A stretch of DNA of 64,000 nt, taken from NCBI RefSeq assembly GCF_021602025.1, contig NZ_BQHW01000012.1:1-64000 (forward strand), given 5' to 3'. The position numbers and the translations under genes are program-made. The DNA is from Pseudomonas ceruminis. GTDB lineage: Bacteria > Pseudomonadota > Gammaproteobacteria > Pseudomonadales > Pseudomonadaceae. Each line of letters starts with the position of its first letter. The stretch's first letter is position 1. Shown in pieces: positions 20,178 to 28,116 of this stretch. Below the pieces are notes generated by a model. The model ran no database searches, was not told the DNA's origin, and saw only the letters and a program-made list of their open reading frames with translations.

Positions 20178-20206
20178 CGCCCACCCGCAGTCAGTGCGGG
20201 TGGGCG
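20178..20206 (+). terminator. 12-bp hairpin between leuS and lptE
   Basis: CGCCCACCCGCA (20178-20189) and TGCGGGTGGGCG (20195-20206) pair perfectly around GTCAG, starting seven bases after the leuS stop. There is no T run, so it probably acts as a partial terminator or RNA-stabilising stem within the operon. Confidence 0.55.
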
Positions 20207-20232
20207 GTATCGGCCCACAAGGGAGCAACAAC

Positions 20233-20838
20233 ATGATCAAACGCAATCTGCTGGTAATGGGCCTGGCCGTCATGCTCAGCGCCTGCGGTTTCCAGTTGCG
20301 CGGTACCGGCACCAACGAGCTCAGCATCAAGGAGATGGACGTCAGCGCACGCAACGCCTACGGCCAGACCGTAAACGAGCTGCGTCAGATTCTCCAGCGT
20401 AGCGGTGTCAACATCCATACCGGCGCGCCGTATCGCCTGGTGCTCACCAACGAGCAGGAAAACCAGCGCGCGGCGAGTTACAACGGCGGTAGCCGCACGG
20501 CCGAGTACGAACTCAACACCGTGCTCAACTACAGCATCCTGGGGTTGAACAACCTTGAGCTGCTCAGCGACAAGGTCGAAGTGCGCAAGGTGTATGTACG
20601 TGACGGCTCGAACGTCACCGGCTCCGACCAGGAGGCCACCCAGGCCCGCGCGGAAATGCGCCGTGACCTGGTACAGTCGTTGATCGCACGCCTGCAGAAC
20701 CTGACGCCGGCTCAGCTGGACGAACTGCAGCGCAAGGCCGACGACCGCGCCAAGGCCGAAGCCGACGCGCTGGAAGCTGCGCGCCGTCAGCAGGCGGAGA
20801 CGCCGCAGCAATCGCCGCTGGAAATCCCGGGCCAGTGA
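20233..20838 (+). CDS. lptE: LPS-assembly lipoprotein LptE
   Basis: An outer-membrane lipoprotein that plugs the LptD barrel and helps insert lipopolysaccharide. The 201-residue precursor has a type II signal peptide with lipobox MLSAC (Cys at about residue 17), followed by GFQLRGTG, which is typical of LptE. The C-terminal part is charged and helical (KADDRAKAEADALEAARRQQ). The ATG at 20233 has GGGAG nine bases upstream. It lies between leuS and holA, as in other gammaproteobacteria. Confidence 0.94.
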   Translation: MIKRNLLVMGLAVMLSACGFQLRGTGTNELSIKEMDVSARNAYGQTVNELRQILQRSGVNIHTGAPYRLVLTNEQENQRAASYNGGSRTAEYELNTVLNYSILGLNNLELLSDKVEVRKVYVRDGSNVTGSDQEATQARAEMRRDLVQSLIARLQNLTPAQLDELQRKADDRAKAEADALEAARRQQAETPQQSPLEIPGQ

Positions 20839-20844
20839 GCCCGA

Positions 20845-20866
20845 GCGGGGCACCTCGGTGCCCCGC
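20845..20866 (+). terminator. GC hairpin directly before holA
   Basis: GCGGGGCACC and GGTGCCCCGC form a 10-bp stem with only two bases left for the loop, so the top pairs probably open. It ends nine bases before the holA ATG, and no other ribosome binding site is visible. It may attenuate or regulate holA. Confidence 0.5.
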
Positions 20867-20875
20867 CTGTTTCCC

Positions 20876-21913
20876 ATGAAACTCGCACCCGCCCAACTCA
20901 ACAAGCACCTGCAAGGCGCCTTGGCCCCTGTCTATGTGGTCAGTGGCGATGACCCGCTGCTGTGCCAGGAAGCCGCCGATGCCATCCGCAACGCGGCGCG
21001 CCAGCAAGGTTTCGACGAACGCCAGGTGTTCAGCGCCGACGCCAACTTCGACTGGGGCACATTGCTTCAGGCGGGCGCCAGCCTCTCCCTGTTCGCTCAA
21101 CGCCGCCTGCTGGAGCTGCGCCTGCCCTCCGGCAAGCCTGGCGACAAAGGCGCTGCGGCGTTGATGGAATACTGCGCCAACCCCGCTGAAGACACCTTGC
21201 TGCTGGTCAGCCTGCCCAAGCTCGATGGCAGCGCGCAGAAGACCAAATGGGGCAAGGCGCTGATCGAAGGCGCCCACTGCCAGTTCATCCAGATCTGGCC
21301 GGTGGACGCCCAACAGTTGCCACAATGGATCAACCAACGCCTGGCCCAGGCCGGGCTCTCGGCGCAGCGCGATGCGGTCGACCTGATCGCTGCGCGGGTC
21401 GAAGGCAACCTGCTGGCTGCGGCCCAGGAAATCGAAAAGCTCAAACTGCTCGCCGAAGGCAACCAGATCACCGTCGAAACGGTGCAATCTGCCGTGGCCG
21501 ACAGCGCGCGCTTCGATGTGTTTGGCCTGGTCGATGCCATCCTCAATGGCGAGGCCGCGCATGCCCTGCGCATGCTCGAAGGCCTGCGTGGCGAAGGCGT
21601 GGAGCCCCCGGTGATTCTCTGGGCACTGGCCCGTGAGCTGCGCCTGCTGGCTGGGTTGGCCCAGCAGTTCAGCCAGGGCGTGCCGCTGGACAAGGCCTTC
21701 AGCCAGGCCAGGCCACCGGTGTGGGACAAACGTCGCCCACTGGTCAGCAAAGCCCTGCAGCGTCTTTCGGCGCAGCGTTGGGCGCAGTTGCTGCAGGATG
21801 CCCAGCGCATCGATGCCCAGATCAAAGGGCAGGCCGAGGGTTCGCCCTGGACCGGGCTGTCACGCTTGTCGCTGCTCATGGCCGGGCAGCGCCTGGTACT
21901 GCCGCCCGAGTGA
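20876..21913 (+). CDS. holA: DNA polymerase III delta subunit
   Basis: The clamp-loader subunit that opens the beta clamp. It is 345 residues with the DNA_pol3_delta domain: LAPVYVVSGDDPLLCQEAADAIR at the N-terminus, then FSADANFDWGTLLQ, LLLVSLPKLDGSAQKTKWGKAL and the C-terminal collar domain (FGLVDAILNGEAAHALRMLEGLRGEG). The ATG at 20876 follows a tight GC hairpin and lacks an obvious Shine-Dalgarno sequence, so expression may be deliberately low. The start at 20858 is inside the hairpin and is rejected. Confidence 0.95.
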   Translation: MKLAPAQLNKHLQGALAPVYVVSGDDPLLCQEAADAIRNAARQQGFDERQVFSADANFDWGTLLQAGASLSLFAQRRLLELRLPSGKPGDKGAAALMEYCANPAEDTLLLVSLPKLDGSAQKTKWGKALIEGAHCQFIQIWPVDAQQLPQWINQRLAQAGLSAQRDAVDLIAARVEGNLLAAAQEIEKLKLLAEGNQITVETVQSAVADSARFDVFGLVDAILNGEAAHALRMLEGLRGEGVEPPVILWALARELRLLAGLAQQFSQGVPLDKAFSQARPPVWDKRRPLVSKALQRLSAQRWAQLLQDAQRIDAQIKGQAEGSPWTGLSRLSLLMAGQRLVLPPE

Positions 21914-22016
21914 GCCAGGCATCCCCGCCCCCTTTCCATATACACAATCAATTGGCCCTGCCCTCTCTTCGGGCCTACAGTCCGCCCCGCAATCCACCCC
22001 AAACGGGATTATCGCC

Positions 22017-22181
22017 ATGAGTAAAAAGCCGAAAAAGCACGGCCCCAACAAGGCCAAGTCGATCATCGCCCAGCCACTGTTCCGCTGCCGCCAGGAACAA
22101 CCGAACAAAGGCAAAGGCAGCTACCGCCGCGAAGCCTTCCAATCGAGAGATTGGGAGGCTTCTTACTTTTTGGCCGCATGA
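22017..22181 (+). CDS. arfA: Alternative ribosome-rescue factor ArfA
   Basis: A 54-residue basic protein that recruits RF2 to ribosomes stalled on nonstop mRNA, as a backup for tmRNA. The core matches ArfA: IIAQPLFRCRQEQPNKGKGSY, then RREAFQSRDWEASYF. E. coli ArfA shows the same PLFR...KGKGSY arrangement. The coding sequence contains a strong stem-loop near its end followed by a T-rich stretch, so much of the mRNA should be cut or terminated before the stop codon. It lies between holA and the lytic transglycosylase. Confidence 0.9.
   Translation: MSKKPKKHGPNKAKSIIAQPLFRCRQEQPNKGKGSYRREAFQSRDWEASYFLAA
22131..22162 (+). terminator. Intragenic hairpin of arfA (nonstop-generating)
   Basis: A 14-bp stem, GAAGCCTTCCAATC with GATTGGGAGGCTTC (one G-U pair), closed by the tetraloop GAGA and followed by TTACTTTTT. 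It lies wholly inside arfA, six codons before the stop. In E. coli arfA a comparable hairpin causes RNase III cleavage or termination, so that ArfA is made from nonstop mRNA and only when tmRNA is failing. Confidence 0.8.
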
Positions 22182-22241
22182 AAGCATCGAAAGCGCAGGC
22201 ATGGTATGGTCGGCACCTGACCTGAAATTCTGGATCTGTGC

Positions 22242-23558
22242 ATGCCCTTCAGCCTTCTCCCCCGTTGGAAATCCCGCCAACTGCTCGCGGTCTCCAGCTT
22301 CATCCTGCTCGTCGCCTGTGCGGAAAAACCCACCGCCGCCGACGCCCTGCCGCTGGCACCTGCCCAGCCCGCGCCGGTAGTGACCCTGCCCAGCGCCACG
22401 CCCGACGTCAGCACTGACATCCAGCCGCTGCAGACCTTTGCCCAATGGCAGGCCGGCTTCCGTCAGCAGGCGCTGCAAGCGGGTATTTCGGCAAGCACCT
22501 TTGACCGTGCGTTCATCGGCGTGACACCCGACATGGACGTGATCAAGGCCGATCGCAGCCAGCCCGAATTCACCCGCCCGGTGTGGGAGTACCTCGAAGG
22601 CGCACTGTCGCCCCTGCGGGTACGAAACGGCAAGAAGCTGCTGGAGCAGAATGCCGAACTGCTGAGCCGAATCGAACAGCGCTATGGCGTTGACCGCCAG
22701 GTGCTGGTCTCGGTATGGGGCATGGAGAGTAACTTCGGCCAGTTCCAGGGCAGCAAGTCAGTGATTCGCTCACTGGCCACCCTTGCCTACGAGGGCCGCC
22801 GCCCACAGTTTGCCCAGGACCAGCTGATCGCCGCGCTGCAGATCATCCAGCATGGCGACATCCAGCCCGAGGCCATGCGCGGCTCGTGGGCCGGCGCCAT
22901 GGGCCAGACCCAGTTCATTCCGACCACGTACAACACCCACGCCGTGGACTTCGACGGTGATGGCCGCCGGGATATCTGGAACAGCACCCCCGACGCCCTG
23001 GCCTCGACGGCCCACTATCTGCAAAGCTCGGGCTGGAAGCGCGGCCAGCCCTGGGGCTTCGAGGTGCAAGTACCGGCAGGGTTCGACTACTGGCTGGCCG
23101 ACGGCTCGCTGCGCAAGCCGGTCAGCGAATGGCTGCAAATGGGTGTGAAACTGCCGGCGGGCACGCAATTGCCGGCGGGCAGCAACGAGTTGTCTGCCGC
23201 CCTGCTGCTGCCGGCTGGCGCTCGAGGCCCGGCCTTCTTGGTGCTGGACAATTTCCGCGCGATCCTCAGGTACAACAACTCATCGTCCTACGCACTGGCG
23301 GTGAGCCTGCTGGGCGATCGTTTCTCGGGGTGGGGCTTCATTGCCGGCAGTTGGCCGAAGGAGGACCTGCCGTTGAGCCGCAGCGAACGCATGGAGCTGC
23401 AGAACCTGCTCAATGCCAGCGGGCACGAGGCAGGCAACCCGGACGGCATCATCGGTGCCAACACCCGCAAGGCCATTCGTAATGCCCAGCAGGCGCTTGG
23501 GTGGCCGGCAGACGGCTATCCGACGCACAAGCTGCTCGATAGCCTGCGCCAGCGCTGA
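22242..23558 (+). CDS. Lytic murein transglycosylase (MltB/SltB3 type)
   Basis: Cleaves the glycan strand to 1,6-anhydromuropeptides. The 438-residue precursor has a lipobox-like FILLVACAEK (Cys at about residue 26). The MltB-family catalytic domain covers about residues 60-350 with catalytic glutamate in SVWGMESNFGQFQG, and shows GSWAGAMGQTQFIPTTY and VDFDGDGRRDIW. A C-terminal peptidoglycan-binding domain follows (LNASGHEAGNPDGIIGANTR). It corresponds to SltB3 of P. aeruginosa in layout and position. Whether it is membrane-anchored or released is not certain. Confidence 0.92.
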   Translation: MPFSLLPRWKSRQLLAVSSFILLVACAEKPTAADALPLAPAQPAPVVTLPSATPDVSTDIQPLQTFAQWQAGFRQQALQAGISASTFDRAFIGVTPDMDVIKADRSQPEFTRPVWEYLEGALSPLRVRNGKKLLEQNAELLSRIEQRYGVDRQVLVSVWGMESNFGQFQGSKSVIRSLATLAYEGRRPQFAQDQLIAALQIIQHGDIQPEAMRGSWAGAMGQTQFIPTTYNTHAVDFDGDGRRDIWNSTPDALASTAHYLQSSGWKRGQPWGFEVQVPAGFDYWLADGSLRKPVSEWLQMGVKLPAGTQLPAGSNELSAALLLPAGARGPAFLVLDNFRAILRYNNSSSYALAVSLLGDRFSGWGFIAGSWPKEDLPLSRSERMELQNLLNASGHEAGNPDGIIGANTRKAIRNAQQALGWPADGYPTHKLLDSLRQR

Positions 23559-23574
23559 AACCCAGGCGTGCAGC

Positions 23575-23636
23575 CGGCTCCCACAGGTACAGCCTTGTCG
23601 GAGCTGGCATGCCAGCGGTGGGCCGCCGAGCGGCCC
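23575..23636. repeat. Degenerate REP-like intergenic sequence
   Basis: The gap between the convergent transglycosylase and ldcA holds words such as GCCGGCTCCCACAGG and several short GC inverted repeats (GGGCCGCCGAGCGGCCC). These resemble the P. putida REP element, but the match is partial. Confidence 0.35.
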
Positions 23637-23643
23637 CAAATAT

Positions 23644-24582
23644 TCAACCCCTGAACAGGTCTTGCGCCAACACCAGGCTCAGCTTCTCGCTGTCGAGCAC
23701 CACCTCGCCCCCCAGCGGCAAACACACATTCGGATCACAATGCCCACTGCGCCAGCCGGCCAGTACCGGCACACCCAGCGGGCCAAAGATGTCCTGCAAC
23801 AGCGGTGTCAAAGCCGCCACGGTGATCCCGGCGAAATCCCCCACCAGCACACCCTTCACCCCCTCCAGCTTGCCAGCCAGGCGCAACTGAGTCAGCAAAC
23901 GGTCGACCCGGTACAGGGGCTCATTGACGTCCTCGATGAACAGGATGCTGCCCTGCGTATCGATCTCGGCCATCGTCCCCAGGGTTGCGCCCAGTATCGA
24001 CAGGTTACCGCCCAGCAAACGCCCGCTGGCAACACCCGGTACGATGCAACTCAAGGCAAAATCGGCCGGATGCGCAATGGCATCGCCCTCCCCCAGTTGC
24101 CCGCTCAGTTGTGCCAGTAGCGAGGACTCGGTCGGCTCCCGCTTGGCCCCCAGCAGGTCAGCATTGAGCATCGCCCCATGGAAGGCCAGCAAGCCGGTAT
24201 GCCGGAAGATGGCCAGGTGCAGCGCTGTGATATCGCTATAGCCGATCAACGGCTTGGGGTTACGGCGGATCAGCTCAAAGTCGAGCTGATCGAGCAGGCG
24301 CATGCTGCCGTAGCCACCACGCATGCACAAAATGGCATCGATGGCCGGGTCGGCAAAGGCATCGTGCAGATCCTGCAGGCGTTGCTGGTCCGCGCCAGCC
24401 AGATAACCTTCAGCTTGATCGACCCCCGGATAGATACGGCACCTGTAGCCGCGGCTGGCAAACCACTGGCTGGCCTTCTGCGCATCCAGCCGAGTCGGTC
24501 CGGCCGGCGCGACGATGGCAAAGCAGGCGTTACCCGGCAGCGCGGCGGGCAAGCGAGGATCAAAGGTCTCAGTGCAAATCAT
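23644..24582 (-). CDS. ldcA: Muramoyltetrapeptide (LD-) carboxypeptidase
   Basis: Removes the terminal D-alanine from recycled tetrapeptides in the cytoplasm. It is a 312-residue S66-family serine peptidase. The nucleophile region is MRGGYGSMRLLDQLDF (Ser in GGYGS), and the other visible motifs are LIGYSDITALHL, HGAMLNADL, GGNLSILGATLGT, LFIEDVNEPLYRVDR and GHCDPNVCLPLG (catalytic His). The ATG at 24582 has AAGGAG eight bases upstream. It lies directly downstream of lipA with a terminator in the gap. Confidence 0.93.
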   Translation of the reverse strand: MICTETFDPRLPAALPGNACFAIVAPAGPTRLDAQKASQWFASRGYRCRIYPGVDQAEGYLAGADQQRLQDLHDAFADPAIDAILCMRGGYGSMRLLDQLDFELIRRNPKPLIGYSDITALHLAIFRHTGLLAFHGAMLNADLLGAKREPTESSLLAQLSGQLGEGDAIAHPADFALSCIVPGVASGRLLGGNLSILGATLGTMAEIDTQGSILFIEDVNEPLYRVDRLLTQLRLAGKLEGVKGVLVGDFAGITVAALTPLLQDIFGPLGVPVLAGWRSGHCDPNVCLPLGGEVVLDSEKLSLVLAQDLFRG

Positions 24583-24608
24583 TGCGACTCCTTGCAGTGC
24601 ATGACGCC

Positions 24609-24650
24609 AAAACAACAATGCCGATGCCGCCTTTCGGCGCGCATCGGCAT
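24609..24650 (-). terminator. Terminator downstream of lipA
   Basis: ATGCCGATGC (24618-24627) pairs with GCATCGGCAT (24641-24650), extended inwards by CGCC/GGCG with one bulge. On the minus strand it is followed by TTGTTGTTTTGG, a T-rich tail. It probably ends the ybeD-lipB-lipA transcript before ldcA. Confidence 0.75.
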
Positions 24651-24668
24651 GTAGGGCTCAAACCAGGA

Positions 24669-25685
24669 TCAGAGCTTGATCTTGGCTTCGTGAGCCTGCT
24701 GGTCGGCGTGGTAGGACGAACGCACCAGCGGGCCCGACGCGACGTTCTTGAAGCCCATCTTGTAGCCTTCCTCGGCGAACCAGGCGAAGGTGTCCGGGTG
24801 AACGAAGCGCTGCACCGGCAAGTGGCTGCGCGAAGGCTGCAGGTACTGGCCGAGGGTCAGCATGTCGATGTCATGCTCGCGCATGCGGTGCATCACCTCG
24901 ATCACTTCCTCGTCGGTTTCGCCCAGGCCGAGCATCAGGCCCGACTTGGTCGGCACATGCGGCACCATCTGCTTGAACTTCTGCAGCAGGTCCAGCGACC
25001 AGTCGTAGTCCGAACCTGGGCGGGCGGCCTTGTACAGGCGCGGGACGGTTTCGAGGTTGTGGTTGAAGACATCCGGCGGCTCTTGCGCGGTGATCTCCAG
25101 GGCCACGTCCATACGGCCACGGTAGTCCGGCACCAGCGTCTCAAGTTGCACGCCCGGCGACAACGCGCGGATCTCACGGATGCAATCGGCGAAGTGCTGG
25201 GCACCGCCGTCACGCAGGTCGTCGCGGTCCACCGAGGTAATCACCACGTACTTCAGGCGCAGGTCGGCGATGGCGACGGCCAGGTTCTTCGGCTCGTCCA
25301 CATCCAATGGCTTGGGCCGGCCGTGGCCGACGTCACAGAACGGGCAGCGACGGGTACAGATGTCACCCATGATCATGAAAGTCGCGGTGCCGCCAGAGAA
25401 GCACTCGCCCAGGTTCGGGCAGGATGCCTCTTCGCAGACACTGTGCAGCTTGTGCTTGCGCAGCAGCTGCTTGATGCGGTCTACCTCGGGGGAAACCGGG
25501 ATGCGCACACGGATCCAGTCGGGCTTTTTCGGCAGCTCGTCAGTGGGGATGATCTTCACCGGGATGCGCGCGACCTTATCGGCTCCCCGCAGCTTGACCC
25601 CAGCTTCCACTTTCTTCGGCGCTGGGCGCGCGGTGGCATCCTGGGTAGGTATCAGGTTCGGCACGGCTTCTTGCACAGTTGTCAT
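24669..25685 (-). CDS. lipA: Lipoyl synthase
   Basis: A radical-SAM enzyme that inserts two sulfurs into protein-bound octanoyl groups. The 338-residue protein carries both iron-sulfur clusters: the auxiliary cluster cysteines in [19 protein letters not shown] and the radical-SAM CX3CX2C motif in [13 protein letters not shown]. The terminal serine ligand region is [14 protein letters not shown]. The start overlaps neither neighbour and lies two bases after lipB. It acts in the cytoplasm on the E2 and H proteins supplied by LipB. Confidence 0.97.
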   Translation of the reverse strand: MTTVQEAVPNLIPTQDATARPAPKKVEAGVKLRGADKVARIPVKIIPTDELPKKPDWIRVRIPVSPEVDRIKQLLRKHKLHSVCEEASCPNLGECFSGGTATFMIMGDICTRRCPFCDVGHGRPKPLDVDEPKNLAVAIADLRLKYVVITSVDRDDLRDGGAQHFADCIREIRALSPGVQLETLVPDYRGRMDVALEITAQEPPDVFNHNLETVPRLYKAARPGSDYDWSLDLLQKFKQMVPHVPTKSGLMLGLGETDEEVIEVMHRMREHDIDMLTLGQYLQPSRSHLPVQRFVHPDTFAWFAEEGYKMGFKNVASGPLVRSSYHADQQAHEAKIKL

Positions 25686-25687
25686 AT

Positions 25688-26335
25688 TCAGTCGATTCCG
25701 CCCGTCAGGGTCGTCTGCTCAGCATAGTCGAGGTGCTTGACCAGCTGTCCGCGCAGCCTTGTCCTGACCTCGTCGAGTTCGATCGGACCTGCCAGGTCGC
25801 GCAACTGGGTCATGGCCAGCCCCGCATACCCACAGGGGTTGATTCGGCGGAATGGCGCAAGGTCCATATCCACGTTCAGAGCAAGGCCGTGAAAAGAACG
25901 GCCGTTGCGGATTCGCAGGCCGAGGGAGGCGATCTTCGCTCCATCGACATAGACACCCGGCGCATCGGGCTTGGCAGCGGCGCTGATACCGTAGCTGGCC
26001 AGTAGCTCGATCAGCGTCTGCTCGATGCGGCTGACCAGTTCGCGCACGCCAAAGCCCAGGCGGCGCACGTCCAGCAACAGGTAGGCCACCAGTTGCCCGG
26101 GGCCATGGTAGGTCACCTGGCCGCCGCGGTCTGTCTGCACCACCGGGATATCGCCCGGCACCAACAGGTGCTCGGCCTTGCCGGCCTGGCCCTGGGTGAA
26201 GACCGCGGGGTGCTCGACCAGCCAGACTTCGTCCTGGCTGTCCGGGCTACGCTGCTCGGTAAAGCGACGCATGGCCTCCAGCACGGGTTCATAGCGCTGC
26301 AGGCCAAGGTCGCGAAAGCCGAGACAAGCGGGCAT
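25688..26335 (-). CDS. lipB: Octanoyltransferase LipB
   Basis: Moves octanoate from ACP to lipoyl domains, the step before LipA. It is 215 residues. Family motifs are [19 protein letters not shown], the lysine region [25 protein letters not shown] and the catalytic cysteine in [13 protein letters not shown]. Its ATG overlaps the ybeD stop in TGATG and it precedes lipA by two bases, so ybeD-lipB-lipA is a tight operon. Confidence 0.96.
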   Translation of the reverse strand: MPACLGFRDLGLQRYEPVLEAMRRFTEQRSPDSQDEVWLVEHPAVFTQGQAGKAEHLLVPGDIPVVQTDRGGQVTYHGPGQLVAYLLLDVRRLGFGVRELVSRIEQTLIELLASYGISAAAKPDAPGVYVDGAKIASLGLRIRNGRSFHGLALNVDMDLAPFRRINPCGYAGLAMTQLRDLAGPIELDEVRTRLRGQLVKHLDYAEQTTLTGGID

Positions 26336-26610
26336 CAGAGCACCATTTTCACGATGCCAGTCGCGCGCAAGGCACTGTTGATGTCGTGTAGCTGGTTCTC
26401 GCTTTCGGCAACGATGTGCAATTGCACCGTGGTGTACTTGCCTTCCTTGCTCTGGCGCTCGGCCAGGGTGGAAAGGTCGACCTTGGCGTGCTTGCTCAGG
26501 ACTTCGATCACCATGTCCTTGAAGCCGACAACGGTGTCGCCGATGACCTTGATCGGGTAATCGACGCAGGGGAATTCGATTTTGTGTGACTTGACGTCAG
26601 GTTCGCTCAT
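26335..26610 (-). CDS. ybeD: YbeD-like DUF493 protein
   Basis: A 91-residue protein of the DUF493 family with an ACT-like fold ([30 protein letters not shown] ... [32 protein letters not shown]). It always lies beside lipB in many proteobacteria, which suggests a role linked to lipoylation, but its activity is unknown. It overlaps lipB by one base and is preceded by a terminator-like hairpin after dacA. Confidence 0.92.
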   Translation of the reverse strand: MSEPDVKSHKIEFPCVDYPIKVIGDTVVGFKDMVIEVLSKHAKVDLSTLAERQSKEGKYTTVQLHIVAESENQLHDINSALRATGIVKMVL

Positions 26611-26646
26611 GGCGGAAACGGCCTCGTAAGCCGTGGCAACAACAAC

Positions 26647-26669
26647 GCCCCCGCAAGATGAGCGGGGGC
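26647..26669 (-). terminator. Hairpin between dacA and ybeD
   Basis: GCCCCCGC and GCGGGGGC form an 8-bp stem with a seven-base loop. On the minus strand it is followed by GTTGTTGTTG. It probably terminates or attenuates transcription from dacA into the ybeD-lipB-lipA unit. Confidence 0.6.
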
Positions 26670-26683
26670 ATGCAGGTCACGTA

Positions 26684-27844
26684 TCAGTTGAACAACCCGT
26701 AGAAGAATAGACGGATGCTATCCCACATACGACGGAAGAAACCACCTTCCTCGACGCCATCGAGGGCGATCAGGTCGGCGCTGTGAACCACGTTCTCGTC
26801 CAGTTTGACTTCCACTTTGCCGATCACGTCACCTTTGGCGATCGGCGCGGTGAGCTGCGGGTTCATGGTCATCGAAGCCTGCAGGCGCTTCAATTGGCCT
26901 TTAGGCATAGTCATGGTCAGGTCGTTGGCCAGACCAGCCTTCACCTGGCTGGTGGCGCCCTTCCAGACTGGCGCCTGAGTCAGCTCGGTGCCCTTCTGGT
27001 AGAAGGTCTGGGTTTCGAAGAAGCGGAAACCGTAAGTCAGCAGCTTCTGGGTCTCGGCGGCACGCGCCTGCTCGCTGTTGGTACCGAACACCACGGCGAT
27101 CAGGCGCTGGCCGTCACGTACGGCGGAGGCGACCATGCAGTAGCCCGCTTCGTCGGTGTGGCCGGTCTTCAGGCCGTCGACGGTCTTGTCACGCCACAGC
27201 AGCAGGTTGCGGTTCGGCTGCTTGATGTTGTTCCAGAAGAACTCTTTCTGCGAGTAGATCGCGTAGTGCGCCGGGTCTTCGTCGATGATCGCACGGGCCA
27301 GCAGGGCCATGTCGTGGGCCGAGGAGTAGTGCTCCGGGTTCGGCAGGCCAGTCGGGTTCATGAAGTGGCTGTTGGACATGCCCAGGTCGGCGGCAGTCTT
27401 GTTCATCATGTCGGCGAAAGCGTCTTCGCTGCCGGCGATGTGCTCGGACAGGGCGACCGAAGCGTCGTTACCCGACTGGATGATGATGCCGTGCAGCAGG
27501 TCGCTGACGGTGACCTGGCTGCCCACCTTGATGAACATGCGCGAACCACCGGTGCGCCAGGCATTTTCGCTGACGGTGACCGGGTCGTTCTCACCGATCT
27601 GGCCGCGGCGGATGTCCAGGGTGGCGATGTAGGCAGTCATCAGCTTGGTCAGGCTGGCTGGCGGCAGGCGCTCGTCACCGTTGTTCTCGACCAGCACGTT
27701 GCCGCTGGACGCGTCCATGAGTACGTAGGACTTGGCGGCCAGCTGCGGTGGCGATGGCATCATCTGCTCGGCTGCGAAGGCAACCGGCGTGATCATCAGC
27801 AGTACGGGCAGGCAAAGTCGTTTGGCAAGGTTGGTGATGTTCAT
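26684..27844 (-). CDS. dacA: D-alanyl-D-alanine carboxypeptidase (PBP5/6 type)
   Basis: Trims the fifth residue of peptidoglycan stem peptides in the periplasm. The 386-residue precursor has a signal peptide ending near AFAAEQ. The penicillin-binding motifs are SLTK (nucleophile Ser), SGND and KTGH. A C-terminal beta domain and an amphipathic membrane anchor (RRMWDSIRLFFYGLFN) follow. The ATG at 27844 was chosen because the signal peptide begins there; the 43-residue upstream extension is non-coding in character. Confidence 0.95.
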   Translation of the reverse strand: MNITNLAKRLCLPVLLMITPVAFAAEQMMPSPPQLAAKSYVLMDASSGNVLVENNGDERLPPASLTKLMTAYIATLDIRRGQIGENDPVTVSENAWRTGGSRMFIKVGSQVTVSDLLHGIIIQSGNDASVALSEHIAGSEDAFADMMNKTAADLGMSNSHFMNPTGLPNPEHYSSAHDMALLARAIIDEDPAHYAIYSQKEFFWNNIKQPNRNLLLWRDKTVDGLKTGHTDEAGYCMVASAVRDGQRLIAVVFGTNSEQARAAETQKLLTYGFRFFETQTFYQKGTELTQAPVWKGATSQVKAGLANDLTMTMPKGQLKRLQASMTMNPQLTAPIAKGDVIGKVEVKLDENVVHSADLIALDGVEEGGFFRRMWDSIRLFFYGLFN

Positions 27845-28031
27845 CCGTCTCTCGAAAATCGCTAATGGTCTGAGATGTTCCCTGGGCCACATCGTGTGCC
27901 CAGCGCCAGTCAGTCTAGTTTTTGTGGCCTTCGGCCAGGCCCGCAAAATGCGGCTGCGTGTCGCCGCGGGCAAAAGCGGACATTGTACATATCCGCGCCC
28001 CGCAATTCATGACAAAACCGACAGTTTGACG

Positions 28032-28111
28032 TTGCCTTCTTCGCCGGTAAAGCCGCGCCCGCAAGGCAGTGCAACACCCTGCGGGAGCGGCTTTACCGGC
28101 GAAGAAAGCAA
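28032..28111. repeat. REP-type inverted pair between dacA and rlpA
   Basis: Two 32-base arms (28032-28063 and 28080-28111) are reverse complements at 30 of 32 positions, with a 16-base loop. Each arm contains TTCTTCGCCGGTAAAGCCGC, which resembles the repetitive extragenic palindromes of P. putida. It would form a very stable stem in RNA and may separate rlpA expression from dacA. Confidence 0.85.
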
Positions 28112-28116
28112 CACGG

